NCBI RefSeq assembly: GCF_009498525.1
Contig: NZ_QSNT01000002.1
Span: forward strand, 1,488,001 to 1,552,000
DNA length: 64,000 bases
Origin: Rhizobium sp. ICMP 5592
Lineage (GTDB): Bacteria > Pseudomonadota > Alphaproteobacteria > Rhizobiales > Rhizobiaceae
Direction of reading: 5' to 3'
Of the stretch, positions 1-11,043 are shown one piece after another. The first letter of the stretch is position 1. The number at the start of each line of letters is the position of its first letter. The notes under the pieces are model-generated. The model did not search any database. It was given only the letters and a program-made list of their open reading frames with translations, and was not told where the DNA came from. The translations under genes were made by a program, and so were the position numbers.

Positions 1-17
1 GAGCGCTGATTTTGAGC

Positions 18-734
18 TCAATCGTCCGAAGCGCCGCCCGGCGCCAGGAGGCCAAGCTCCTCCAGATCCATCTGCGTGATCGGATCCTCGTCCTCGGTCA
101 ATTCATCGCTCATCAGCGGCGACGGCACGTTGAAATTGGCAGGGATACGGCCTGAAAGCAGCCCTGCCCCCTTCAACTCCTCGAGACCGGGCAAGTCGCG
201 CAGCTCTTCCAGGCCGAAATGATCGAGAAAATCCCTTGTCGTACCCAGCGTCACCGGGCGGCCGGGCGTGCGCCTGCGGCCGCGAAAACGAACCCAACCG
301 GACTCCATCAGCACGTCGAGCGTTCCCTTGGAGGTCTGCACTCCCCTGATGTCCTCGATCTCGGCACGCGTCACCGGCTGGTGATAGGCGATGATCGCCA
401 GAACTTCGAGCGCCGCACGCGACAGTTTCCGGGCTTCGTTGTCATCGCGGCGGATAACGAAGGAAAGATCGGCCGCTGTACGAAAGGCCCAGGCGCCATC
501 GACCTGAACCAGATTGACGCCTCGCATCGCATAATCGGCCTTCAAGCGTTGCATGACGGAACTGATATCGATGCCCTTCGCGACGCGTTCGGCGATAAAA
601 CCCTCGGATACCGGCTGGGCGGAGGCAAAGACCAGCGCTTCGGCAATGCGTTCCGCTTCGCGCAAAGCGCGCTCGGCGATCGCCGGCGCGACCGCATCGT
701 CATTCAAATGCTGATCGTTATCAGAACCGCTCAC
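18..734 (-). CDS. scpB: Segregation and condensation protein B (ScpB)
   Basis: ScpB is the kleisin-associated winged-helix subunit of the bacterial SMC-ScpAB condensin, which compacts and segregates the chromosome. The 238-residue product has the family core (ERIAEALVFAS near residue 30, then SRAALEVLAIIAYHQPVTR and IRGVQTSKGTLDVL), followed by an acidic tail of about 60 residues common in alphaproteobacteria. The start is GTG at 734, only 8 nt after the scpA stop, so the two are co-transcribed and probably translationally coupled. It is the last gene of a leftward run that also holds nagZ and scpA, the usual rhizobial order. Confidence 0.93.
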   Translation of the reverse strand: MSGSDNDQHLNDDAVAPAIAERALREAERIAEALVFASAQPVSEGFIAERVAKGIDISSVMQRLKADYAMRGVNLVQVDGAWAFRTAADLSFVIRRDDNEARKLSRAALEVLAIIAYHQPVTRAEIEDIRGVQTSKGTLDVLMESGWVRFRGRRRTPGRPVTLGTTRDFLDHFGLEELRDLPGLEELKGAGLLSGRIPANFNVPSPLMSDELTEDEDPITQMDLEELGLLAPGGASDD

Positions 735-742
735 ACCCGCAC

Positions 743-1594
743 CTATTCCGCAGCCTCAAGCTCATCGACATCATGCTTCGGCCCGCGCCGCATGTAGAGC
801 GGCTGGAACGCGCCCTCCTGGCGAATTTCCAGCTTGCCCTCCCGCGCGAGTTCCAGCGAGGCGGCAAAGGCGCTGGCGATGGCAGTGACGCGCTCGTTGG
901 CACTGGTCATATAGCGCAGCAGATAGTGTTCCAGAGCCGTCCAGTCGGTAATCTCTCCGATCATTCGATTGAGGATCGTACGGGCATCGCCCAGTGACCA
1001 GACCTGACGCCGCTCGATCGTCACCTGCGTGACGGCCTGACGCTGGCGCAGACCGGCATAGGCGGTCAGAAGATCGTAGAGGCTGGCGTCATAGGCGGAC
1101 CGGCGCCGGTCGGGAATATGCTCCGGCGCACCGCGCACGAAGATATCGCGGCCGAGACGGTTACGATTGACAAGATCTGTTGCCGCATCGCGCATGGCTT
1201 CGAGGCGCTTCAAGCGAAAGGCAAGCGTCGCGGCCATTTCCTCGCCGCTCGGGCCGTCTTCCTTGCTCTGCTGCGGAATGAGCAGCTTCGACTTGAGATA
1301 GGCAAGCCACGCGGCCATGACGAGATAATCGGCGGCAAGCTCGATGCGGATTCGCCGGGCGGTATCGATGAACAACAGATATTGCTCGACCAGCGCCAGC
1401 ACGGAGATGCGCGACAGATCGACCTTCTGGGTGCGGGCAAGATGCAGCAAGAGGTCGAGGGGACCTTCGAAGCCGGCGATATCGACGAGCATGGTGGGCT
1501 CGTGCATGCCGCGCTCGCCATTGCTCTCCTGCCACAGCTTGTCCATCGGCGCTGCCGCCTGTTGGCTCTTTTCTGTGCCGCTCACCTTGTTCAC
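743..1594 (-). CDS. scpA: Segregation and condensation protein A (ScpA)
   Basis: ScpA is the kleisin that bridges SMC heads and binds ScpB in the condensin complex. The family signature FEGPLDLLLHLARTQKVDL lies near residue 43, and a C-terminal winged-helix region follows (TAIASAFAASLELAREGKLEIRQ). Conserved sequence only begins near residue 36, so the first 29 residues are uncertain; Met30 (1507) is a plausible alternative start. The gene sits 24 nt downstream of nagZ and 8 nt upstream of scpB, consistent with one transcript. Confidence 0.93.
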   Translation of the reverse strand: MNKVSGTEKSQQAAAPMDKLWQESNGERGMHEPTMLVDIAGFEGPLDLLLHLARTQKVDLSRISVLALVEQYLLFIDTARRIRIELAADYLVMAAWLAYLKSKLLIPQQSKEDGPSGEEMAATLAFRLKRLEAMRDAATDLVNRNRLGRDIFVRGAPEHIPDRRRSAYDASLYDLLTAYAGLRQRQAVTQVTIERRQVWSLGDARTILNRMIGEITDWTALEHYLLRYMTSANERVTAIASAFAASLELAREGKLEIRQEGAFQPLYMRRGPKHDVDELEAAE

Positions 1595-1618
1595 TCGTCA
1601 GATCCCCGGAGTTCGGTC

Positions 1619-2632
1619 CTAAGCCACCGCAAACATCGCATCGAATTCAGCGCGAATCGACGCTTCATCCGCACCGTCATTGTAGCCGAAGGCCGCTTCC
1701 ACAGCCTTGGCCCGCTCAAGCGCGCCGCCGTTGAGCACCGGCACATTGCGCACCACTTGCTGCATCTCGTCCATGACGCCATTGCAATGCAGCACGATAT
1801 CGCATCCGCCGGCAACAATATTCGCCGCGCGCTCACCGATCGTACCGGCCAGCGCGTTCATCGAGCTATCGTCGGAGAGAAGCAAGCCCCTGAAGCCGAT
1901 ATGGCCGCGGATGATCTCCTCGATGACCTTGCGCGAGGTGGTCGCCGGATTGGCGGGATCAATGTCGGCAAAGACAACATGGCAGGTCATGGCCATCAGC
2001 TCGTCCTTGAGCGCGACGAAGGGCGGGAAATCATGCGCTTCCAGCTCGGCGCGGGACACCGTGACCACCGGCAATTCGTGATGTGAATCCGCAAAGCCTC
2101 GGCCATGGCCCGGCATGTGCTTCATCACCGGCAGGACGCCCCCGGCCTTGAGGCCCTCGGCGGCAGCACGGCCCATCTCGGTCACCGTCACCGGATCGCC
2201 GCCATAGGCGCGGTTGCCGATGACATTGCTCGACCCTTCGACCGGTACGTCGAGCACCGGCAGGCAATCGGCATTGATGCCGAACTTCAAAAGATCGAAG
2301 GCATGAAGCCGCGACATTAGCCAGGCGGCGCGCAGGCCCTGTTCGCGGTTCTGGCGATAGATATCGCCTAGCGCCTGGCCGGAGGGATAATGCGGCAGGA
2401 TCGGCGGACGGATGCGCTGCACCCTGCCCCCTTCCTGATCGATAAAAACAGGCGCATCGCGACCGACGCTATCGCGCAGGGAGGCGACGAGATCGGCGAT
2501 CTGCGCCGGCTCAGAAATGTTGCGTCCGAAAAGGATGAAGCCCCATGGCTGTTCCGCCTGATAGAAGGAACGCTCTTCGGGTGTGATGGAGTGGCCGCTA
2601 CAGCCGAGGATCATGGATTTTGATTCGTTCAT
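1619..2632 (-). CDS. nagZ: Beta-N-acetylhexosaminidase (NagZ, GH3)
   Basis: NagZ is a cytoplasmic glycoside hydrolase family 3 enzyme that removes GlcNAc from anhydro-muropeptides during cell-wall recycling. The protein (337 aa) shows IDQEGGRVQR, the GH3 NagZ signature KHMPGHG followed by DSHHELP (acid/base His region), and LLSDDSSMNAL containing the probable nucleophile Asp. The ATG at 2632 was preferred because the 13 residues upstream of it are not conserved-looking. The gene heads the nagZ-scpA-scpB run; a terminator separates it from the SPOR gene upstream, so it may have its own promoter between 2633 and 2703. Confidence 0.93.
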   Translation of the reverse strand: MNESKSMILGCSGHSITPEERSFYQAEQPWGFILFGRNISEPAQIADLVASLRDSVGRDAPVFIDQEGGRVQRIRPPILPHYPSGQALGDIYRQNREQGLRAAWLMSRLHAFDLLKFGINADCLPVLDVPVEGSSNVIGNRAYGGDPVTVTEMGRAAAEGLKAGGVLPVMKHMPGHGRGFADSHHELPVVTVSRAELEAHDFPPFVALKDELMAMTCHVVFADIDPANPATTSRKVIEEIIRGHIGFRGLLLSDDSSMNALAGTIGERAANIVAGGCDIVLHCNGVMDEMQQVVRNVPVLNGGALERAKAVEAAFGYNDGADEASIRAEFDAMFAVA

Positions 2633-2703
2633 ATCCGAATCATAGCGGCCGCTTCGCGAAATGCGAAGCACGTCAAGGCGAGATACATAAAAAGAAGCTG
2701 GTT

Positions 2704-2735
2704 CAAAAGAAAACGGCGGGCTCTCGCCCGCCGTT
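2704..2735 (-). terminator. Rho-independent terminator after SPOR gene
   Basis: A perfect 9-bp stem (2712-2720 with 2727-2735) closes a 6-nt loop. Read leftward it is followed by a T-rich tail (complement of the A-rich 2704-2711). It lies 28 nt past the SPOR-protein stop and so ends the dgt-argS-SPOR transcript. Confidence 0.75.
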
Positions 2736-2763
2736 CTCAGCTGATACGTGGCGCGTTGATCTC

Positions 2764-5529
2764 TTATTTCGAGATCAGGCAGGTGCCGCCCGCGGCGCGC
2801 AGGCGTACGCAGAGGTCAGCAGCATCGTCCTTGGAGCCGGCGACGACACGGACGCGATAGTAGGTGCCCTTGCCGGCGATATCGGCCTTGCGGATTTCGA
2901 GCTGGTGACCGCCGATGACACTGGCGAACTTGGTCTTCAGGTTCGCCTGTGACCGCTGCGCTTCAGCCTCGGAAGGCAGCGAGGCGATCTGCACGCCATA
3001 GGCGCCGCCGGCGCTTACCGACGCGACCGGAGCTGCCTGCGTTGCGGCCGGGCTTGCCGAAGCAACCTGCTGCGGCTTCGGCTGAGCCTGCGCAGGATGA
3101 GCAGCCACGTTCTCGGTGGCGGCAGCCGTCTTGGCCGGCTGTTGTGCCGGGCGCGCGGTCGGAAGCGGAGTGGTCTTGACGACGCGGATCGGCGTGCTCT
3201 CGGCGCTGGCAGCATCGCTGACGTCAGCCGGCTGCGACGCCTGCGTATCCGTGCTGGCCGGACGAAGGTCGGCGGAGGCAACCTGATTATCGGTGGCCGG
3301 CTTGGCCGCAGCGGTCTTCGGTGCCAAAGCCGGAGCCGCTGCCGTCGTGGTCTTGTCGACGGCCGGCTCTTCGCGAGCAACCAGCGAACCGTCCGGCTTG
3401 ACGATCATCGTGCGAACCTTGCGCGGCGACACGGACGGGACCTGTCCGTCATCGTTGGCGGCCATGTCGGCATTATCGCCGTTCTGGCTCGGCAACAGGC
3501 GCGGATCTTGCGTCTCGCCAACCGGCGTCGGCGTGACCTGATCGGCGCTGCCGTCATCGGGCGAGACCGCTTCAGGGATCAACGTCTTCTGGACGACATC
3601 CACCGGTTGCTCGTTGGACGACACCAGCTGCTTCTGCTTGGGCGCAGCAGCGCTATCGCCGGCGACGCGGTCGTAGACGGCTTTGTCCTGATTCGGCACA
3701 ACGGTTCCGCCCGGATTTTCCGGAGCGACCTTGATCGGATCGGCATCGGCCGTAATCACACGCGGCTCACCGGAGAAGCTCGAAATCGGCGAACCGTGAC
3801 GAACCCAGCCGTAGACCCCATAAGCGCCGAGGCCGAGAACCGCGATCAGGGCTGCGGCGGTTGCTATGCCACGGAACGAACGCGCCGGACGCCGGATGGC
3901 CTGCACAGCCGGGTTCAGCGTCATGCGAGCAACGTTCTCAACCGGATTGGATGCCTCGCGGTAGCTGCGGCGGAAGTCCTCTTCCAAAGCCCGCTCGAAC
4001 TCGTCGAACTCTTCGACAGGCTGCCTGGCGGCTGCGGGCTTTGCCGCTGCATTCTTCGACCAGGACGCAGCAGCCATTGCACCGCCGAGAGCAGCGGCTG
4101 CAGGCTTGATCGGCTCGGGAGCTGCTTCCTTGGCGGGCGTGCCGAACAGGCTCGCCATTTCGGCATCGATATCGAAATCATATTCCGAGGGAACCGCGAT
4201 CGGCGCTTCCGGCTCGACGGGCGGCAGGTTCGGAACATGCGAGCCCTCGAAGGTCTCGACACGATCTTCCGTATCGGAGATTTCCGACGGGTCGAAAGGC
4301 AAAGCCTGATCGATATCGAGCGTCGGCGCTACCTTTGCAACGACCGGCGCGGCGGCAACGACGGGCATCTGGACCGGCTCCGACCGCGGGGTTTCCGCAA
4401 CGAATGGCGCGGCAACGGCAGCCACCGGAGCCGATACCACCGGCGTGGCTCTCGAAACGATTGGTGCCGGCTGCGGCGCGGGCGTCGGCGAGGTCACGGG
4501 AGCAGACTTATTCGCTTCTGCAAAATCGAGCTCGGCAAGCTCCATCTCGATATCAGCGAGATCGAATTCGAAGTCCTCGCCGGCGAATGGGTCTTCATCT
4601 TCCAGCAAGATCGGCTTCGGCTCTTCGCGCTGCGGAGCGACCGAGGCCACCGGAGCAACAAAAGCTTTTGCGGCAGAAACGGCCGGCGTGGTGGGCTGCG
4701 AGGCAAAGATATCGAAATCCGGCTCGACCCTTGCCGCCGGCTCGCTGCCTCTGGCGGGAACGGGATAGCGGTCGACATCGGCCAGCAAGTCGTCGATCTC
4801 GGCGGAAAGAGCCGCCGCATCAAAGCTTGTCGGCTTGACCGGTTCCGGCGCCTTGGCGACCGGCTGAACAGCGACGGGCTCGACGCTTCGGGCATCCCCC
4901 ATCGTCGGCAATTCAAAATCGAGCGCCTCAATGATGGGCTGCGCTTGAGCGACCGGGGCAGCCACGGGAGCCGGGGCGATGGGCGTTGGCTGTGTGGACG
5001 GAGGCGCCACAGTAAAATTGGCAATTGGCAAACGCACAGTCGCCGCGGCGTGCTGCGGCGTCGGCTTGACGACCGGCGGAGCAACAGGTTGCGGAACCGG
5101 GGCCGGCTGTGGAGCCGGGGCGGCCTGCAATGCCGGCGCGATCGACATTTCAAGTTCGTCGATTAGATCGCGTGCACCGACGGTCGGCTTGATCGCCGAC
5201 GCATGCTGCTGCAATTCGACAGGCTGAGGTTCGGCGATTGCCGGCTCGGCGGGACGCGACAGTTCGGCTTCACCCGCGAAGGGCTTATCTTCCGGCAAGA
5301 CCGGAATGTCATTCGCAGGACTCAAACGTGGCGCATCATAGCGCTCGAATTCCCGCAGGAGCTCGTCTTCGAGATCGAAGGCCGGATCTTGCCGTTGAGC
5401 CGCAGGTGCCGCCTGGGCGGCAGGCCGCGGCTCGAAACCGACGATACGGGCGAGTTCGGCAAGCGGATCATCATCCGCAAAGAACCCGTCGTTTCCGCTT
5501 GCGCGATACGCCAACTGTTTTTCTGCCAT
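2764..5529 (-). CDS. Large SPOR-domain cell-envelope protein
   Basis: A 921-residue protein of three parts. Residues 1 to about 550 are Pro/Ala/Val-rich and acidic, probably disordered, and cytoplasmic. One membrane segment follows near residues 553-573 (IATAAALIAVLGLGAYGVYG). The periplasmic half ends in a SPOR domain from about residue 840 (GAYGVQIASLPSEAEAQRS ... YYRVRVVAG). SPOR domains bind denuded glycan strands of septal peptidoglycan, so a role in division or wall remodelling is likely. The ATG at 5529 was chosen because MAEKQ follows a suitable spacing. It lies between argS and a terminator; the exact function is unknown. Confidence 0.85.
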   Translation of the reverse strand: MAEKQLAYRASGNDGFFADDDPLAELARIVGFEPRPAAQAAPAAQRQDPAFDLEDELLREFERYDAPRLSPANDIPVLPEDKPFAGEAELSRPAEPAIAEPQPVELQQHASAIKPTVGARDLIDELEMSIAPALQAAPAPQPAPVPQPVAPPVVKPTPQHAAATVRLPIANFTVAPPSTQPTPIAPAPVAAPVAQAQPIIEALDFELPTMGDARSVEPVAVQPVAKAPEPVKPTSFDAAALSAEIDDLLADVDRYPVPARGSEPAARVEPDFDIFASQPTTPAVSAAKAFVAPVASVAPQREEPKPILLEDEDPFAGEDFEFDLADIEMELAELDFAEANKSAPVTSPTPAPQPAPIVSRATPVVSAPVAAVAAPFVAETPRSEPVQMPVVAAAPVVAKVAPTLDIDQALPFDPSEISDTEDRVETFEGSHVPNLPPVEPEAPIAVPSEYDFDIDAEMASLFGTPAKEAAPEPIKPAAAALGGAMAAASWSKNAAAKPAAARQPVEEFDEFERALEEDFRRSYREASNPVENVARMTLNPAVQAIRRPARSFRGIATAAALIAVLGLGAYGVYGWVRHGSPISSFSGEPRVITADADPIKVAPENPGGTVVPNQDKAVYDRVAGDSAAAPKQKQLVSSNEQPVDVVQKTLIPEAVSPDDGSADQVTPTPVGETQDPRLLPSQNGDNADMAANDDGQVPSVSPRKVRTMIVKPDGSLVAREEPAVDKTTTAAAPALAPKTAAAKPATDNQVASADLRPASTDTQASQPADVSDAASAESTPIRVVKTTPLPTARPAQQPAKTAAATENVAAHPAQAQPKPQQVASASPAATQAAPVASVSAGGAYGVQIASLPSEAEAQRSQANLKTKFASVIGGHQLEIRKADIAGKGTYYRVRVVAGSKDDAADLCVRLRAAGGTCLISK

Positions 5530-5591
5530 CACCCAATCCACTCGCAAACGCTACAGTTAAATGCCAGTGCAATGTGGGCAAACGGTGACGT

Positions 5592-7352
5592 TTATCGCAT
5601 TTCATCCGGTGCGGCGGTCCCGGTTATACCAAGACCCGACTTCAAAACCGACGCGACAGCGTGCACCAGCCCAAGTCTGGCAATGCTTAATTCTCGGTTC
5701 TTATCGTTAACAAATCGTAATTCAGGTAAATCTTTACCTTTGTTCCAATGTCCGTGGAACGAACTTGCCAGATCGTAAAGATAAAAGGCGATGCGATGAG
5801 GCTCCTGAGCCTGCGCCGCAGCTTCAATGATTCGCGGGAATTCCGCAATCTTCGCGACGAGCTGCAACTCGGCCGGATCCGAGATCACGCCGCCGACCGC
5901 TTTCGCCAGATCGAGCGAGGCGATATCGAGATCCGGGAAGGCTTCCTGGGCCTGCCGGAAGATCGACATGCAGCGTGCATGTGCATACTGCACGTAGAAG
6001 ACCGGATTGTCCTTGGACTGTTCCGTGACCTTGGCGAAGTCGAAATCCAGCGGCTCGGAGCTCTTGCGATAGAGCATCATGAACCGCACGGAATCGCGGC
6101 CGACCTCGTCGACCACTTCACGCAGCGTGACGAAGTCGCCGGAACGCTTCGACATCTTCACCGGCTCGCCATTGCGGAACAGCTTGACCAGCTGGCACAG
6201 CAGTACCGTGAGCTTCGCCTTGCCTTCCGAGACGCCGCGCGCAACGGCTTCCAGGCGCTTGACGTAGCCGCCATGGTCCGCACCGAGAATATAGATCATC
6301 TCGTTGAAGCCCCGGTCGTACTTGTTCTTGAAGTAGGCGACGTCGGCGGCGAAGTAGGTATAGGAGCCGTCCGACTTGATCAGCGGGCGGTCGATATCAT
6401 CCCCCACTTCCGTCGAACGGAAGAGTGTCTGCTCGCGATCTTCCCAATCCTCCGGCAACTGCCCCTTTGGCGGCGGCAGAGCGCCCTTGTAGACATAGCC
6501 CTTGAAGGTCAGGTCGTTGATGGCGGTGCGGATCAGGGCGGCGCCATTGGCGTGCAAGGTCCGCTCCGAGAAGAAGACGTCGTGATGGACGTTCAGCGCC
6601 TCCAGATCGGCGCGAATCATCACCATCATCGCGTCGATGGCGCGTTCCTTGATGATTGGCAGCCACTGCTCTTCCGGCATGCCGCGAAGCTTGGTACCGA
6701 ACTCCTTGGCCAGCGCCTCGCCGACCGGAACCAGATAGTCGCCAGGATAGAGACCAGCCGGGATCTCGCCGACCTGTTCGCCGAGCGCCTCGCGGTAGCG
6801 AATGAAAACGGACCGCGCCAGCACGTCGATCTGCGAGCCGGCGTCGTTGATGTAATATTCCTTGGTAACCTCATAGCCGGCAAAGCCGAGCAGGTTCGCC
6901 AGCGCGTCACCAACGACGGCGCCGCGGCAATGGCCGACATGCATCGGCCCCGTCGGATTGGCGGAGACATATTCGACATTGACCTTCTGGCCGGCACCGA
7001 CCGTCGAGCGGCCGAATTTCTCGCCTTCGGCGATCATCGTTGCCAGAAGGCGCTGCCAATAGCCGACAGACAGGCGAATATTGATGAAGCCGGGACCGGC
7101 GGCCGAAACCTCGGCGACGTCGGCATCTTCCTGCAATTTCGCAATGATGATCTCGGCAAGAGCGCGCGGATTCATGCCCAGCGGCTTCGACAGCACCATG
7201 GCCGCATTGGTAGCGACATCGCCATGGCTGGCGTCGCGCGGCGGCTCGACGCCGATACGCCCGAAGTCGAGTTCGGATCGCTTTTCCCTCACAATATCAA
7301 TTTGCTCGAGAGCGTTCTTAATTCTTACTTCGAAGTCGGTGAAAAGGTTCAT
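5592..7352 (-). CDS. argS: Arginyl-tRNA synthetase
   Basis: Class I aminoacyl-tRNA synthetase charging tRNA-Arg. The HIGH motif appears as HVGH in [13 protein letters not shown] and the KMSKS loop as VKMSKRSGD; the C-terminal DALR anticodon-binding region holds [11 protein letters not shown]. From ATG 7352 the product is 586 residues, normal for the family (an in-frame ATG 12 nt upstream is also possible). It follows dgt by 54 nt and precedes the SPOR gene by 62 nt, and all are likely co-transcribed. Confidence 0.96.
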   Translation of the reverse strand: MNLFTDFEVRIKNALEQIDIVREKRSELDFGRIGVEPPRDASHGDVATNAAMVLSKPLGMNPRALAEIIIAKLQEDADVAEVSAAGPGFINIRLSVGYWQRLLATMIAEGEKFGRSTVGAGQKVNVEYVSANPTGPMHVGHCRGAVVGDALANLLGFAGYEVTKEYYINDAGSQIDVLARSVFIRYREALGEQVGEIPAGLYPGDYLVPVGEALAKEFGTKLRGMPEEQWLPIIKERAIDAMMVMIRADLEALNVHHDVFFSERTLHANGAALIRTAINDLTFKGYVYKGALPPPKGQLPEDWEDREQTLFRSTEVGDDIDRPLIKSDGSYTYFAADVAYFKNKYDRGFNEMIYILGADHGGYVKRLEAVARGVSEGKAKLTVLLCQLVKLFRNGEPVKMSKRSGDFVTLREVVDEVGRDSVRFMMLYRKSSEPLDFDFAKVTEQSKDNPVFYVQYAHARCMSIFRQAQEAFPDLDIASLDLAKAVGGVISDPAELQLVAKIAEFPRIIEAAAQAQEPHRIAFYLYDLASSFHGHWNKGKDLPELRFVNDKNRELSIARLGLVHAVASVLKSGLGITGTAAPDEMR

Positions 7353-7406
7353 CATATTGTCCACGCATAGCTTGGGCGGGCTCTTTCGGCCCGACGCCGC
7401 CGCTGC

Positions 7407-8627
7407 CTACCGCAAATCGGGAGTCTGGTCAAACAGACGCCTGTGGGCGCTGATGGCATAGGTGTCGGTCATGCCGGCCAGATAGTCCCCCACATGGCGC
7501 GCCTTGGCGGCGACGGCAAGGCCGGCGATATGGTCGACCCAATAATGGCTCTGCATCTCCTTGGGATTGTCCATATAGGCCCGGAACAGATCGGTGACGA
7601 TCTGCGCGGCGCCGGTGCGGATACGCATGATATCCGGATGGCGGTAGATGCGCTTGAACAGCATCTGCTTGATCCGTTTGTCCGTTTCCGCCATCTCGGG
7701 AGAGAAGGTGGCAATGACACGACCGGCGGCGCGGATATCGGCAACGCTGCCCGGCCTGATCTCGCTCAACGCCTGCTGCGCAACGGAGATCACATCCTCC
7801 ACCATGCGCGTGATCTGCCGGCGCATGATTTCATGCGTGAAGCGGCTTGCCTCGAGATTCGGATAACGCGCCCTCACCTCGGCCATCAGCTCCGAAAGAA
7901 ACGGTATTTCCTCCAGCATGTCGAAGGTCAGATAGCCGGAACGCAGGCCGTCGTCGATATCATGGGTATTGTAGGCGATATCGTCGGCGATCGCCGCGAC
8001 CTGTGCTTCAAGGCTGGCAAAGGTCGCGATCTCGAGATCGTGGATTTCGCAATAGTCGAGAATCGGCTGCGGCACGGGGCCACGCGTATCCCTGCCATCC
8101 GGCGCCAGCAGCGGGCCATTATGCTTGACCAGACCCTCCAGCGTTTCCCAGGTGAGGTTCAAGCCATCGAATTCGGCATAGCGCCGCTCGAGTTTCGTGA
8201 CGATACGCAAGGACTGCGCATTATGATCGAAGCCACCATAGGGCAGCAGCATCTCGTGCAGCGCATCCTCGCCAGTATGGCCGAAGGGGGTGTGGCCGAA
8301 ATCGTGAACGAGCGCCACACCCTCGGCAAGATCCTCGTCGAGTTTCAAGGCGCGCGCCAGGGCGCGGGCGACCTGCGCCACTTCGATCGTATGCGTCAGG
8401 CGCGTGCGGTAATGATCGCCGTCCTGCGCGATGAAAACCTGCGTCTTATGCTTCAACCGCCGGAAAGCAGTCGTATGCACGATGCGGTCGCGGTCCCGCT
8501 GGAAATCGGAGCGCGTCGGGCTCGATCCTTCTTCGTAAAGCCGCCCGCGCGATGTCCAGGGATCAGTCGCATAGACCGCCTTCTCGCCATAACCGAAACC
8601 CAATGCGTGCCTGTCGATCGTCATCAT
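7407..8627 (-). CDS. dgt: dGTP triphosphohydrolase-like HD protein
   Basis: A deoxyguanosinetriphosphate triphosphohydrolase-like protein of the HD superfamily, hydrolysing dNTP to deoxynucleoside and triphosphate. The metal site is visible as [30 protein letters not shown] (the HD pair) and a later conserved Asp in [14 protein letters not shown]. The 406-residue length suits the shorter alphaproteobacterial form. It is first in the leftward run with argS and the SPOR gene. Either of two adjacent ATGs (8627 or 8624) could be the start. Confidence 0.93.
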   Translation of the reverse strand: MMTIDRHALGFGYGEKAVYATDPWTSRGRLYEEGSSPTRSDFQRDRDRIVHTTAFRRLKHKTQVFIAQDGDHYRTRLTHTIEVAQVARALARALKLDEDLAEGVALVHDFGHTPFGHTGEDALHEMLLPYGGFDHNAQSLRIVTKLERRYAEFDGLNLTWETLEGLVKHNGPLLAPDGRDTRGPVPQPILDYCEIHDLEIATFASLEAQVAAIADDIAYNTHDIDDGLRSGYLTFDMLEEIPFLSELMAEVRARYPNLEASRFTHEIMRRQITRMVEDVISVAQQALSEIRPGSVADIRAAGRVIATFSPEMAETDKRIKQMLFKRIYRHPDIMRIRTGAAQIVTDLFRAYMDNPKEMQSHYWVDHIAGLAVAAKARHVGDYLAGMTDTYAISAHRRLFDQTPDLR

Positions 8628-8938
8628 CCATCCATTCCGGCGGTAGAGCGCCGCGTGTTCGATTGAACGCGCAAAGGTCGCTCTATTTTCTTAGATCCAG
8701 AGCATCTTCACCGCATTTTGATGATGCCATCCAAATGCTGAATGCGCTGGTCCATTGACGCCGCTTCGCCGCCTTCATACCTATACCGAATACAAACAGC
8801 AAAATGGCGCATGGCTCAACCGTGAAACCATAGCTATCACCCGCCGCACTTTCATGATAAAGGCTATTGATATCAGCCGTTTGAAAGTCGGACGGCCCAT
8901 TGGTTCTCTCCGGATCTTGACCCCGGCAGGAGGAAAGC
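8628..8938. other. Intergenic region between divergent dgt and erpA
   Basis: About 310 bp between two divergent genes. It must hold both promoters. A clear Shine-Dalgarno (aggagg) precedes the erpA ATG. I see no convincing small gene, RNA or operator. Confidence 0.6.
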
Positions 8939-9271
8939 ATGACTGAGACGAGTGTAACCCTATCGGACGCAGCGGCAAAGCGAATCGCTGCGATCGTCAG
9001 CGCCGAAGCCGGCAAGCGCGCGCTTCGCGTCGCGGTCGAAGGCGGCGGATGTTCCGGATTTTCTTATAAGTTCGACCTCGCAGACGGCCCGCAAGCCGAT
9101 GATATCATTGTCGAAAAAGGCAATGCCACGGTGCTGATCGATCAATTGTCGCTGGTCTATATGGCCGGCTCCGAGATTGATTTCGTCGACAACCTGCTCG
9201 GCCAGTCCTTTCAGATAAAGAATCCGAATGCGGTCGCAAGCTGCGGATGCGGAACAAGTTTTTCGATCTGA
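8939..9271 (+). CDS. erpA: Iron-sulfur cluster insertion protein ErpA (A-type carrier)
   Basis: A 110-residue A-type iron-sulfur carrier of the HesB/IscA family, delivering clusters to apo-proteins. The three ligand cysteines are in place: Cys38 in EGGGCSGFSYKF, and Cys102 and Cys104 in SCGCGTSF. The start is supported by an aggagg ribosome site. A strong terminator follows at 9298, so it is probably monocistronic. It could equally be named as another IscA-type paralogue. Confidence 0.9.
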   Translation: MTETSVTLSDAAAKRIAAIVSAEAGKRALRVAVEGGGCSGFSYKFDLADGPQADDIIVEKGNATVLIDQLSLVYMAGSEIDFVDNLLGQSFQIKNPNAVASCGCGTSFSI

Positions 9272-9297
9272 CGCTCCCGTTTTTCCACAGATTGATC

Positions 9298-9334
9298 ACC
9301 GGCCGGAAGCTCCTGCTACCGGCCGGTTTTCATT
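9298..9334 (+). terminator. Terminator after erpA
   Basis: A 9-bp perfect stem (accggccgg with ccggccggt) and a T-rich tail begin 27 nt past the erpA stop. Confidence 0.8.
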
Positions 9335-9395
9335 TGGACGTGGTCAAGGCCGATTGCTGCGGATAAAAGAAGGCGAAGCAGAGGAGCCGCCCCGT

Positions 9396-10188
<793 letters not shown>

Positions 10189-10239
10189 CGCACGGTCGCT
10201 ATCGCGCACTCGGGGCGAATCGGTCTGATCTAAAGACCG

Positions 10240-11043
10240 TCACTCGGCGCCGGCAACATCCAGTTGATGCGACATGGAGACGGCGACGCGGCGGTCGTTC
10301 TCATTGGCGACCGAGAAAGCCTGCTCCTGCAGGTCTTCCATCCAGCCACAATCCTTCGGCTTGCACTTGTCGAGCGCCGCCGTCATGAAGGCGAGGCCGC
10401 GGACGGTCTGGCCTTCCTGGAAGAGTATATTGCCGAAGACGGCCATGGCGCCGGGATGGCCGCTCTTGCGGGCCTGGTTCAGCCACTTCTTTGCCTGCTG
10501 CACGTTGGGGGCACCGCCCTCGCCCGACAGCATCATCTGCGCGAGCTGGAACTGCGCCTCGGGAACGCCGAAGGTCGAAGCAACCTGGAAATAGAGCTGG
10601 CGCGCCTGATTGAGGTCGGTCTTGACCGGGCTGTTCTGAATGCCGGTCTTGTAATAATTGGCGAGTGCCAGCAGCGCATTGATGAAGAAGCCAGTGTCCT
10701 CGGAGCCGGGCTCGACACCCTGCTGCGCGATCTCGCTATAGATCTTGAAGGCCTCGAAATCGTCCTGCGTCACACCGTCGCCGTCGGCATACATATTGGC
10801 CAGCGCCCAGCGCGAACCGGTATGACCCTTTTCGGCCGCGTAACGATAGGCTTCGACGGCCTCTTCCTTCTGGCCGTTCTTGTAGGCTCGAAAGCCGAAT
10901 TTGAAGAGATCGAAAGGACCGGATTCCTTGGTGACGCCGGCATTGATATCGAATGCCCGGCACTGACCTGTCAGGACCACAAAGGTGGCAAGCGACAGGC
11001 TGAGCAACATCACTCTCGCTGATATGAACTCGGACTTAAACAT
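10240..11043 (-). CDS. exoR: Exopolysaccharide regulator ExoR (periplasmic, Sel1 repeats)
   Basis: ExoR is the periplasmic inhibitor of the ExoS/ChvI two-component system that controls succinoglycan, motility and symbiosis in rhizobia. The product is 267 residues, close to the roughly 268 of the known protein, if it starts at MFKSEF (11043). A signal peptide spans about residues 1-30 (cleavage after QCRA), followed by Sel1-type repeats (FGFRAYKNGQKEEAVEAYRY, ALANMYADGDGV, AQFQLAQMMLSGEGG). It pairs with xthA in other rhizobia. A long upstream region is compatible with the ChvI control known for this gene, but no site was identified. Confidence 0.92.
   Translation of the reverse strand: MFKSEFISARVMLLSLSLATFVVLTGQCRAFDINAGVTKESGPFDLFKFGFRAYKNGQKEEAVEAYRYAAEKGHTGSRWALANMYADGDGVTQDDFEAFKIYSEIAQQGVEPGSEDTGFFINALLALANYYKTGIQNSPVKTDLNQARQLYFQVASTFGVPEAQFQLAQMMLSGEGGAPNVQQAKKWLNQARKSGHPGAMAVFGNILFQEGQTVRGLAFMTAALDKCKPKDCGWMEDLQEQAFSVANENDRRVAVSMSHQLDVAGAE

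Noticed and set aside
3097..5166. A 689-codon frame on the plus strand
   Set aside because: It is antisense to the SPOR gene, Arg/Gly-rich with no domain, and arises from the GC-skewed repetitive codons of that gene.
8716..8731. A 16-bp exact repeat ttttgatgatgccatc, also at 13317-13332
   Set aside because: One shared 16-mer in 64 kb is about what chance allows, and the contexts are unrelated.
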